This document shows, one piece after another, positions 34,274-41,683 of a DNA stretch of 51,076 nucleotides. Origin of the DNA: Daejeonella sp. (GTDB lineage Bacteria > Bacteroidota > Bacteroidia > Sphingobacteriales > Sphingobacteriaceae). The stretch is taken from positions 1 to 51,076 of the forward strand of contig NZ_JAUYSS010000006.1 of NCBI RefSeq assembly GCF_030695525.1. Reading direction: 5' to 3'. The first letter of the stretch is position 1; each line of letters opens with the position of its first letter. Under the pieces are notes generated by a model. The model did not search any database. It was not told the origin of the DNA and saw only the letters and a program-made list of their open reading frames with translations. Both the position numbers and the translations under genes were made by a program.

Positions 34274-34885
34274 CTACCAGATCATTTTCTCTGTAAATGC
34301 TGATATACTATCAGCATTTAGTACATTAAAGTAAGGAATATGAATGCTTTCAATTTGCAAATACTTCCTGATGATCCCTTCAGAATCATGATCATGATCC
34401 CCGGAAAATATAAGCCGGCTTAATTTAATACCATTGCTTTTCAGAATCCCGTCCGACATCAGGGTATGATTGATGCTACCCAGATAGTTTTTCGAAACCA
34501 AAATAACTTCAGCATCCAATTTTTTTATCAGGTCAATCATTAAAAAGTTGTCATTCAGGGGCACCATTAATCCGCCTGCACCTTCTATTATTAACTGATT
34601 GTTTGTATCGGGTAATACAATTTTTTGCGGATCGATATATATTCCATCAATAGCAGCAGATTTGTGAGGGGAGAAGGGCTGTGTAAGTCGATATGATTCA
34701 GGATGGAATGTTGTTGTGTTGTTAGTCACCAGGCTTCTGACATGGTCAGTATCGCTGTTATCAAGGTCGCCTGATTGAATAGGTTTCCAGTAGTCGGCTT
34801 TCAGTTTTTGAACCAAAATGGCAGAAACAATAGTTTTACCAATGCCGGTGCCTATGCCTGTTATAAATATTGGACGTTTTCTCAA
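34274..34885 (-). CDS. bioD: dethiobiotin synthetase
   Basis: BioD closes the ureido ring of dethiobiotin from diaminopelargonate, CO2 and ATP. The 203-residue protein has the P-loop GIGTGIGKT (10-18), the substrate segment YWKPIQSGD, the IIEGAGGLMVPL block with the metal-binding Glu, and ILVSKNYLGSINHTL. The start overlaps the end of bioF by 4 bp, so the two are translationally coupled. Confidence 0.93.
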   Translation of the reverse strand: MRKRPIFITGIGTGIGKTIVSAILVQKLKADYWKPIQSGDLDNSDTDHVRSLVTNNTTTFHPESYRLTQPFSPHKSAAIDGIYIDPQKIVLPDTNNQLIIEGAGGLMVPLNDNFLMIDLIKKLDAEVILVSKNYLGSINHTLMSDGILKSNGIKLSRLIFSGDHDHDSEGIIRKYLQIESIHIPYFNVLNADSISAFTEKMIW

Positions 34886-36003
34886 AGTGTTTTATTTAAT
34901 AGTTCACAAAAGCTTTTTATCTCTTCAATTGAATTGTGATTATGCAGGCAGATTCGCAGACGTTCCGATCCTTCTGCAACACTCGGACTCAGAATTGCCC
35001 TTAGGTCAAAACCTTCCACCTGAATAAGCCTGGCTATTTCCCTGGCCTTCTCGTTTCCGGGAATGACAATGATTTGAATAGCTGATCTGCTATTCAGCAG
35101 ATTGATTCCTGTTTTGGCGTTCTGTTTGAAAAATTTTATCCGCTGATGAATTTCTGATTGATGATCTCTGCTATTAAGGTACAAGTAGGCACTCTTAACA
35201 GCCAGGTGACTAAGGAATGGTGCGGCTGTTGTATAGATGAAAGCCCTTGAAAAGTTGATCAGATAGGATCTCAACTGCTTGCTGCCGAGGATAGCAGCAC
35301 CATGGCTACCTAAAGCTTTGCCAAAAGTGATAATTCTGGCGAATACCTCCCCGCAAAGTCCCAGCTCATAAACCAGCCCTTTGCCTGAATCGCCGAATAT
35401 CCCCACCGCATGGGCCTCATCAACGATGAGTGCTGCACTGTATTGCTTTGCAAGTTTCGCTATTTGTTTTAAGGGTGCTTCATCTCCATCCATAGAGTAC
35501 ACACTTTCAACAACTATAAATATCCTTCCTTTAGCCTGTTTTAATTTTTGTTCCAGACTGCTGTGGTCATTATGCCTGAATACATAACGGGATGCATGGC
35601 TTAACCTTATCCCATCGATTATTGAAGCATGTATGAATTCATCTGAAATAATGGTATCACCACGCTGTGGAAGGCATGCTAACAAACCAATATTAGCATC
35701 AAAGCCTGAATTGTATATCAGTGCGCTTTCTGCATCGTGGAAAAGGGCAATCCCCTGCTCCAGATTTTCGGTAAAGCTATGATTGCCGGCCAATAGCCTG
35801 GAACCACCTGAGCCCATGCGATACTCAGGATATTTCTTTAATTCAGTTTCAAATAAGATCTTTAACTCTTCTGATCGCGAAAAGCCCAGATAATCGTTTG
35901 AACAGAAGTCAATGAGCGAATTCTCCGTTTTTAACGTACGAAGTGATTTGTTTTTAATGCGCTGATCAAGGCTTTTGGAAATGAAAGTGTTGATGTCTCT
36001 CAA
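34882..36003 (-). CDS. bioF: 8-amino-7-oxononanoate synthase
   Basis: BioF joins pimeloyl-ACP or -CoA with alanine, the first ring-forming step of biotin synthesis. The 373-residue alpha-oxoamine synthase shows CSNDYLGF (34-41), GSGGSRLLAGNH, NSGFDANIG, the DEAHAVGIFG segment (195-204) and the PLP lysine in TFGKALGSHGA (Lys229). The start is TTG (36001-36003); a stop lies 12 nt upstream in frame and no ATG or GTG is near, so the TTG must be used. A terminator hairpin sits just 17 nt upstream, leaving hardly any room for a separate promoter. Confidence 0.93.
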   Translation of the reverse strand: MRDINTFISKSLDQRIKNKSLRTLKTENSLIDFCSNDYLGFSRSEELKILFETELKKYPEYRMGSGGSRLLAGNHSFTENLEQGIALFHDAESALIYNSGFDANIGLLACLPQRGDTIISDEFIHASIIDGIRLSHASRYVFRHNDHSSLEQKLKQAKGRIFIVVESVYSMDGDEAPLKQIAKLAKQYSAALIVDEAHAVGIFGDSGKGLVYELGLCGEVFARIITFGKALGSHGAAILGSKQLRSYLINFSRAFIYTTAAPFLSHLAVKSAYLYLNSRDHQSEIHQRIKFFKQNAKTGINLLNSRSAIQIIVIPGNEKAREIARLIQVEGFDLRAILSPSVAEGSERLRICLHNHNSIEEIKSFCELLNKTL

Positions 36004-36020
36004 ATTTTTTTGTTAAAAAT

Positions 36021-36053
36021 AATAAAAGCGACCTGAATTGGGTCGCTTTTATT
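36021..36053 (-). terminator. terminator after the Spy-like gene, immediately upstream of bioF
   Basis: A perfect 13-bp stem, aataaaagcgacc (36021-36033) with ggtcgcttttatt (36041-36053), has a 7-nt loop. Read on the minus strand it is followed by T-rich sequence, as expected for ending the 36074-36517 gene. The bioF TTG is only 17 nt further on. Confidence 0.88.
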
Positions 36054-36073
36054 AGAAATGAATCAAAGAATTA

Positions 36074-36517
36074 TTAACCCTTTCTCATTCCCGGTCTGTG
36101 TTCTGACCGGTTTTTCATTCTTTCTTTAGCTTTTTGTTTCATTTCTTCCATCGCTTTTTGTTGCTCAGCATTCAGAATCTTATTCATTTTCTTTTCAGAT
36201 TCATTCATGATCTCTCTGCGCTTTTCCATCTGGGATTTTCTCATATCCATTTCAGATTTACGGAGTTTTTCCATTTTTACGGCGCGTTCCAGATGCAGGG
36301 CATAAACTTTATCTTTTTGCTCCTGACTTAGATTGAGTCTTTTTTCTAAGGCATCAGCGCTCATTTTTGCACGCTCTTCCGGAGTTTTCATTTCCTGGGC
36401 AGACCGCTGTCCATGTGGGCCTGGCCCTGCAGGTCTCTTTCCTGGTGTTGTATCCTGTGCAAAGCCGGAAGTAATAACTCCGACAAATAGGGCTGCAATA
36501 ATCAATATCTTCTTCAT
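36074..36517 (-). CDS. small periplasmic Spy/CpxP-like protein (DUF4890-like)
   Basis: This 147-residue protein has a signal peptide (cut near SGFAQ) and a highly charged helical body rich in Lys, Glu, Arg and Met. A LTXXQ-like motif is present (LNLSQEQKDKVYAL, about 62-75) with a second Q-rich helix (MNKILNAEQQKAMEEM). That layout matches Spy/CpxP-type envelope-stress chaperones and the Bacteroidota DUF4890 group. The Gly/Pro/Lys-rich linker after the signal (TPGKRPAGPGPHGQ) and basic tail (HRPGMRKG) may bind metal or acidic surfaces; that is speculation. It is followed by a strong terminator. Confidence 0.78.
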   Translation of the reverse strand: MKKILIIAALFVGVITSGFAQDTTPGKRPAGPGPHGQRSAQEMKTPEERAKMSADALEKRLNLSQEQKDKVYALHLERAVKMEKLRKSEMDMRKSQMEKRREIMNESEKKMNKILNAEQQKAMEEMKQKAKERMKNRSEHRPGMRKG

Positions 36518-36590
36518 ATCTGTATGTGTTTATATATTCAGATAGATGGATTTACCGATCAATAGTTTAAAATGGAAATGTTAAATTATG

Positions 36591-37367
36591 TTAATTCCGG
36601 TTTTTATCAAGGTTTGAGATGGATTTCTGCATTTGTGAAACCATATTAGTCAGGGTTTCAAGTGTTGGCTCTGGCGCAGGTTCAGGGAAATTAGTACTGA
36701 TAAATGCTTTGGCTTTCCATATTTCCAATAATTCATCTGTCGGAATGGCATAGGGCTCATAAACCGGATTATCTGAAATGAGCTTTAATGTCTTATTTTC
36801 CTTTACCCTGTTTCCTATTCTTTTGTATACTATGCCATCGCTCTTGCTTATCACCACATAGGTATCACCCGGCTTTATATCATTCCAATTGCTGAGATAT
36901 TCGCCAACTACAATTGTTCCTGATTGAAGTGGAAGCATCGAATCACCTTTAATTTCAAATGCACGGTAAGTCCCCTGGCGGAACATGGGCAAATGGAATT
37001 TTGGTAATTCACTGATGTATTCAGGATCTCCGTATCCATTTAAATAGCCTGCACTTGCTTTTACAGGAACCAGTTCGATATTCTCTCTGTCCTGACTGTC
37101 TACCGAAATACTTAATACCCTGATATTTGCGGGATCCCCTTTGGGTTTAGGTTTCCAACGATCATCAATGCGATCATTAATGAGTTCATCCATGGAAAGC
37201 TCATAAAATTCCGCGAATTTTTTTAGTAATTCATATTTAGGTTCTGCCCGATCCTCTTCATAAGCTCCTACCAGGGAGCGTTTGATTTCCAGAGTATCAG
37301 CAAATTGCTGCTGTGTAAGCCCTTTTTTCTTGCGGAGGTACTTCAGATTTGAAGAAATGTTTGACAT
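36591..37367 (-). CDS. XRE-family repressor with S24/LexA-like peptidase domain
   Basis: This 258-residue protein has an N-terminal helix-turn-helix of the Xre/Cro kind (about 6-62, GLTQQQFADTLEIKRSLVGA). Its C-terminal S24 domain (about 95-225) has the catalytic Ser143 in EIKGDSMLP and Lys182 in GIVYKRI. An Ala-Gly pair at 106-107 (KASAGYLN) could be the self-cleavage site. The tail holds a short helix. S24 regulators include LexA and phage cI-type repressors, many cleaved when RecA is active. It is divergent from the GIY-YIG-like gene, with repeated TTAGTAAAT words in the shared 94-bp gap. No phage genes are nearby. Confidence 0.88.
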   Translation of the reverse strand: MSNISSNLKYLRKKKGLTQQQFADTLEIKRSLVGAYEEDRAEPKYELLKKFAEFYELSMDELINDRIDDRWKPKPKGDPANIRVLSISVDSQDRENIELVPVKASAGYLNGYGDPEYISELPKFHLPMFRQGTYRAFEIKGDSMLPLQSGTIVVGEYLSNWNDIKPGDTYVVISKSDGIVYKRIGNRVKENKTLKLISDNPVYEPYAIPTDELLEIWKAKAFISTNFPEPAPEPTLETLTNMVSQMQKSISNLDKNRN

Positions 37368-37387
37368 TTTAAAATAAATTTGGAAAT

Positions 37388-37429
37388 ACTAAAAAAGTTA
37401 GTAAATTTATGCTCATAAAATTAGTAAAT
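37388..37429. promoter_or_regulatory. candidate operator between the S24 repressor and the GIY-YIG-like gene
   Basis: The gap holds an inverted repeat ACTAA-N5-TTAGT (37388-37402). The word TTAGTAAAT also occurs twice (37398-37406 and 37421-37429), 23 bp apart, about two helical turns. This is a natural place for autoregulation by the HTH protein, but the region is AT-rich and some repetition is expected by chance. Confidence 0.4.
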
Positions 37430-37461
37430 ATTTTCAGAACAAAAAATTTAATTTTTAATAT

Positions 37462-37836
37462 ATGCCGATCCTAATCAAACCAGCCATGAAGACCAGAAAA
37501 TTTGTTTATTTGGTTACAGACCGTAACCGCAGTTGTATCCACGTAGGGATGAGTTCTGACCTGATGAAGACCATGAGTTTTTACAGGCAGATGCCGAATT
37601 TATTTTTTGATGCCGGACAGCAATTAACCAGGCTGGTTTATTTTGAGGAATTAAATTCTGAAAGCCTGGCAATGGAGCGGTTCAAACTCATCAGCAAATT
37701 CACGCGTATTCAGAAGGACAGATTGATCAGGTCTGTTAATCCGGATTGGATAGACCTGACCATCGGTTTGGATTTTGAGCAGATTCTGGTTTCAGGTATC
37801 CAAACTATGAATACTAATGTAAGAAGTCTATCCTGA
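37462..37836 (+). CDS. GIY-YIG-like domain protein, probably catalytically degenerate
   Basis: This 124-residue protein follows the outline of small UvrC-type GIY-YIG proteins. It has a first strand FVYLVTDRNR, IHVGMSSDL (YIG region), RLVYFEELNSESLAMERFKL, then KFTRIQKDRLIRSVNPDWIDL, matching the family's 'A..RE...K...R..K..LI...NP.W.DL' ending. The two signature triplets are altered (VYL and HVG). The catalytic Arg normally soon after YIG (LxxRxxxH) is not where expected (SSDLMKTMSFYRQ). It may bind rather than cut DNA. An ATG at 37486 is an alternative start. Confidence 0.65.
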   Translation: MPILIKPAMKTRKFVYLVTDRNRSCIHVGMSSDLMKTMSFYRQMPNLFFDAGQQLTRLVYFEELNSESLAMERFKLISKFTRIQKDRLIRSVNPDWIDLTIGLDFEQILVSGIQTMNTNVRSLS

Positions 37837-38352
37837 TTACTTTTTAATGAATTTTAGTGCAGCCGAGTTCATGCAATAACGCTTTCCGCCTTTGTCTTTA
37901 GGGCCATCATCAAATACATGGCCCAGATGTAGCCCGGTTTTGGTTTCAATCACTTCATCACGGACCATTCCATGGCTGTTATCTGTAACCACTGTTATAA
38001 CACCCGCTTTAATGGCTTTTGTAAAACTCGGCCATCCACTTCCTGATTCAAATTTATCCTCAGAACTAAATAAAGGTTCACCGGTCGCAGCGCTGACATA
38101 TATTCCTTTCTGATGATTGTCATTGTAGGGATTACGAAAAGGAGGTTCTGTGCCACGTTTAACCATCACTTCGAAGGCAATTGGACTAAGTACTTTTCTC
38201 CATTCGGCTTCAGATTTCTGAACGGGGAAGGTTAAGGCTTTGGTGCTATTGGACTTGCTTTTAGGATTTGTTTGTCCGCAACCTGAAGTTGATACAACTA
38301 ACAATAGTATCGCAATACTTAAAACTGACTTCATTACTTTAGTTATTTTCAT
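37837..38352 (-). CDS. msrB: peptide-methionine (R)-S-oxide reductase, lipoprotein form
   Basis: MsrB reduces methionine-R-sulfoxide in oxidised proteins. The 171-residue form has a lipoprotein signal (lipobox STSGC, Cys25), so it works in the envelope. Family marks are SEAEWRKVLSPIAFEV, GTEPPFRNPY, GEPLFSSEDKFESGSGWPSF, HLGHVFDDGP and the catalytic Cys160 in RYCMNSAALKF. The four zinc-binding cysteines of many MsrBs are absent (YVSAATG and IETKTG at those places). The ATG at 38350-38352 is chosen over a TTG at 38367 and leaves a good signal peptide. It follows a large gene that ends in a strong terminator, so it has its own promoter. Confidence 0.92.
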   Translation of the reverse strand: MKITKVMKSVLSIAILLLVVSTSGCGQTNPKSKSNSTKALTFPVQKSEAEWRKVLSPIAFEVMVKRGTEPPFRNPYNDNHQKGIYVSAATGEPLFSSEDKFESGSGWPSFTKAIKAGVITVVTDNSHGMVRDEVIETKTGLHLGHVFDDGPKDKGGKRYCMNSAALKFIKK

Positions 38353-38432
38353 TTTTACTTTACACAAGTTGGATTGGATTAATTATTCTTGTATTAGAAA
38401 GTACGAAATTGCATTAGAAAGAGTTTTCCCTT

Positions 38433-38471
38433 AAACAAAGAAAGCGGTCCCGAAGGCCGCTTTCTTTGTTT
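38433..38471 (-). terminator. terminator overlapping the stop of the peptidase/propeller/barrel gene
   Basis: A perfect 15-bp stem, aaacaaagaaagcgg (38433-38447) with ccgctttctttgttt (38457-38471), has a 9-nt loop. The outer end overlaps the TAA at 38470-38472 of the large minus-strand gene. Read on that strand it is followed by AAGGGAAAA rather than a clean T-run, so ending may rely on the stem. Confidence 0.78.
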
Positions 38472-41400
38472 ACCATCCCGGAGCGAATGTCATACCAAAT
38501 ATTCCGGTTTTAATATCTTTCCTTTGGAAAGGTATAGCATAATAGGGTTCTAAGATAAAGTAACCGAATACATTGACTCTAAGCGATACACCTGCACTCG
38601 TCGCAGGAATACGTTCCATATACCCATTTATAGTCCTAGGGGATGAGCGGAAGGCCACTTTTGAGTCATTATCATATGCAAGACCCATATCAAAGAACAG
38701 GTTCAGATCTGAAAAAAGAAATTTGGATTCAATAGCGGCCAGTTTCTCAGGGCCTGTGAATGGAAGACGCAATTCGAAATTAGCAACAGCGATTCGGGAA
38801 CCAACTAGTTGATTAATATCAAATTCTCCTGATCCGCTATTAGATGCTGCTCCATTCCGGTAAAATGAATTGGCATCATAACCGCGAATAAAGAATCCAT
38901 TACCTGCAAACATTTGAAAAAGCCGGTTTTCATCACGGCCCATACGGGTATAAGTATAAATTCTGCCTGCGATGGTAATGGGTTTCAACCTGACATATCT
39001 TCTTGCATCTGCGGTAATTGCATTTAATTTAAAGTCTCCCTGATAATTTTCAATTCCCACCCGGTATCGGAAACCATCCAGAGGGCCAGTCATACCTGAG
39101 AAGGAGTTATCCCCAACAAATGCTGCATTTAACTGTATGGTAGTAAAAGGGTCAAAAAACACTCCATAAAAAGATGATGCATCGTCCCTCGAAAGTTTTC
39201 GGCGGTCTGCACCGATTGGGAAACCACTGTTATAATCGTAATAATTACTAAAACGGTCTATACGGTAGCTGTACCTGGAAATGCCGCTTCCTGTCTCGAA
39301 GCGATGGTTTCTTGAAAATGGGTAAGATGCAAAAACAGAAAACTGATCCTCGAAGGTGCGAATGATATCATAATTTTCAATATAAGTTGGCCCAACTCCA
39401 GGCAGATTTTCTACAGTGGCTGAAACCTGCCCAGAAACATAAGGAATATGCGAACCAACTACTCCCCAATTGATTCTGCTTTGCTGATTTACATAGGCTA
39501 GCTGCCCACCAAAATCATAAATCTCTCCATTTACTGCCGCTGTTGCAAAGATCTGATTTCTACCAAGTATATCACTGAAAACACCTTGAACACCACTTGC
39601 AAGCCCGGTTCCAAACCTACCAACTGATGCTCCAACTCCATTACTTGAAAGGTAATCAAGTTTGAATTTAGGCTTATAGGCAATAGTGCGGATCGAATCT
39701 TTAGGAATTCTTTCAAAGCGCTCAAAATTATTCAGGTTAGCATTGATAATATTTACACCGACAGATCTTGTGGGTGGTAATAAAGCTGCATCAAAATTTA
39801 TTTCCTGAACACCAATTTCCTTCGGTTTAAATTCGGTAGCTTTTGCGTTATATATAGTGTATTTCTGTGCTCTGTAATAGGAATATAAAATGTCATCATT
39901 GTTTGAAACACTCAGGGCAGGGGAGTATTCAGTGATTCCGCTAATCCCTGTAAAATAATCAGTTAACTGTTCCACTGTTTTATTATCGAGTGAATAGCGG
40001 TACAGATTTCTGAAACCATCTCTATTGGATAGAAAATATATACTCTTATTGTCGCCCGAATATTGTGGATTCAGGTTATTGGCTCCGTCAAAAACCTCCA
40101 GATTACTAACAGACTTAGTGGCTATATCCAAAACAGCCAGGCTCATTGTTATATCAACACCGATGGCTGATTTATCGAATGTGGTACGGTCGGTACTGAA
40201 AACAATCGAACGTCCGTCTCTTGAATAGCTCGGGTGATAATCCGAGTATTTATCATTGGTTAATTGGGTCAGGACCTTGGTACGCAGATTAAACTGATAG
40301 AGGTCATTTTGACCTTCTCTCAGCCCTGAAAACGCAACGTCATTCCCATTAGGTGACCAGGTAACATTACTAAATTCTTCAACATTGCCCATGGCTTCAG
40401 TAGAAAGCAAACGGCCGCTTGTAGCATCTACCACCAGAAGTTTGGTTACACCGCCGCTGAATGCGCTAAAAGCAAACTTTTTACTGTCGGGTGACCATGC
40501 GCCCGCTGATTCTATAAAATTGTATTCATCTATATGCCCGCTTTTTGCCTTACTGGAAAGTTTTTTCAGGATTTTTCCGGTTTTGGCATCCGCAAGAAAG
40601 AGATCGATGCTGAGGAGGTCACGTTCTGACAGGAATGCAACATAATTTCCATCAGGTGATATGGCCGGAGCAAGGTTGTAAGTAGCCCCACCATTCTTAT
40701 CATCAATTATCTTTTTCCCAATTGGTGTTTGGGCAGTGTCTTTAAGAAATGGCCTGTAGGTATTCTCAACGCTTGTTTTCCAAAGACTGGATAATGTTCT
40801 TTCATCATATCCAAAAGTTCTGCGAATAGCCATTTCATAGCCATATTTCGCAGTTTCCTTAAAGAGTGGGACGATGACTGTATCACCGTATGTGGAACCA
40901 ATGTACGACCAGAATGCCTGTCCGTAGCGATATGGGAAGTACTTATTGGTTGTTGTCAGGTCTCTTAAAGAAGGAATATCCTTGTTCAGGTATGCATCAC
41001 GCATCCACATGGATGTATAAGCATCCTGCTTTCCTACCGAAAGGTATTCTGCCATACCTTCTACCATCCATAAAGGTAAATTGCCTATGTTTTCGAGGTT
41101 GGTTGAGTCACCCTCAATCAATGAGTGGTATTGAAAAGCATGCACGAGCTCGTGACCTAATACGTGCCTTGTTTGGTGATTTAACTGGGAAATGGGCATG
41201 ATCACCCTATTTTTTAGTCCTTCGGTAACACCACCTGTACCAACCCCAATACTACCCATTAAGGCGGTGGTTTGTTGAAAATCTGGATGGTTTGAATAAA
41301 GTATAAATGGATTTTTCTTTAAGAAGGTATCTCTGAATACCTGCTGGTGTAATTCATACCAAACCTCAGCCTCTTTCGCAAAACGCTGTACAAGACTATC

Positions 41401-41592
41401 ATTTTTTAGATAATAGTACAGGTCAAAGTGAGGGGTTTCATAAACCTTAAACTTAAGGTTTTTATATCTGACCTTATTCTGACCAAAATATTGTGCTTGT
41501 GCGTCAATAGCGGCACTAAAAAAAATGGCAGTAAATAAGATTATGATTAGCCAAAATGATGGCATTTTTCGGCAAATACTACGCTCTCTCAT
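38470..41592 (-). CDS. exported fusion: HExxH peptidase + TolB-like propeller + Omp85-like barrel
   Basis: This 1040-residue protein has a signal peptide (cut near AQAQ, about 34). Residues about 45-260 resemble a peptidase-MA gluzincin, with zinc motif HELVH (147-151) and a downstream Glu in WMVEGMAEY (Glu178). Residues about 290-610 carry PD40/WD40-like blades (APAISPDGNYVAFLSERD, SAGAWSPDSKKFAFSAFSG, HPSYSRDGRSIVFSTDR). The last 350 residues look like an Omp85/surface-antigen barrel, with FIRGYD and GSRIAVANFELRLPF near the end. It would be an outer-membrane protein with periplasmic protease and propeller domains. An alternative start at 41565 begins closer to the hydrophobic core. Function is not established. 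Confidence 0.82.
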   Translation of the reverse strand: MRERSICRKMPSFWLIIILFTAIFFSAAIDAQAQYFGQNKVRYKNLKFKVYETPHFDLYYYLKNDSLVQRFAKEAEVWYELHQQVFRDTFLKKNPFILYSNHPDFQQTTALMGSIGVGTGGVTEGLKNRVIMPISQLNHQTRHVLGHELVHAFQYHSLIEGDSTNLENIGNLPLWMVEGMAEYLSVGKQDAYTSMWMRDAYLNKDIPSLRDLTTTNKYFPYRYGQAFWSYIGSTYGDTVIVPLFKETAKYGYEMAIRRTFGYDERTLSSLWKTSVENTYRPFLKDTAQTPIGKKIIDDKNGGATYNLAPAISPDGNYVAFLSERDLLSIDLFLADAKTGKILKKLSSKAKSGHIDEYNFIESAGAWSPDSKKFAFSAFSGGVTKLLVVDATSGRLLSTEAMGNVEEFSNVTWSPNGNDVAFSGLREGQNDLYQFNLRTKVLTQLTNDKYSDYHPSYSRDGRSIVFSTDRTTFDKSAIGVDITMSLAVLDIATKSVSNLEVFDGANNLNPQYSGDNKSIYFLSNRDGFRNLYRYSLDNKTVEQLTDYFTGISGITEYSPALSVSNNDDILYSYYRAQKYTIYNAKATEFKPKEIGVQEINFDAALLPPTRSVGVNIINANLNNFERFERIPKDSIRTIAYKPKFKLDYLSSNGVGASVGRFGTGLASGVQGVFSDILGRNQIFATAAVNGEIYDFGGQLAYVNQQSRINWGVVGSHIPYVSGQVSATVENLPGVGPTYIENYDIIRTFEDQFSVFASYPFSRNHRFETGSGISRYSYRIDRFSNYYDYNSGFPIGADRRKLSRDDASSFYGVFFDPFTTIQLNAAFVGDNSFSGMTGPLDGFRYRVGIENYQGDFKLNAITADARRYVRLKPITIAGRIYTYTRMGRDENRLFQMFAGNGFFIRGYDANSFYRNGAASNSGSGEFDINQLVGSRIAVANFELRLPFTGPEKLAAIESKFLFSDLNLFFDMGLAYDNDSKVAFRSSPRTINGYMERIPATSAGVSLRVNVFGYFILEPYYAIPFQRKDIKTGIFGMTFAPGW

Positions 41593-41683
41593 ATTATATA
41601 ATGAAATGGACTTTTTCTAAATTACGTAAAATTAATGATTTTGATTTCCCGGGAAGTAAAATATCAGGTCATTAAATCATAAA

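Noticed and set aside
36591-37836. Prophage or phage remnant around the S24 repressor
   Set aside because: There is no integrase, capsid, tail or lysis gene nearby and both flanks are ordinary housekeeping genes, so only a lone regulator pair is supported.
40890-41201. 103-codon forward frame inside the peptidase/propeller/barrel gene
   Set aside because: It is antisense to the region that codes HELVH and its surroundings; the product has no family features.
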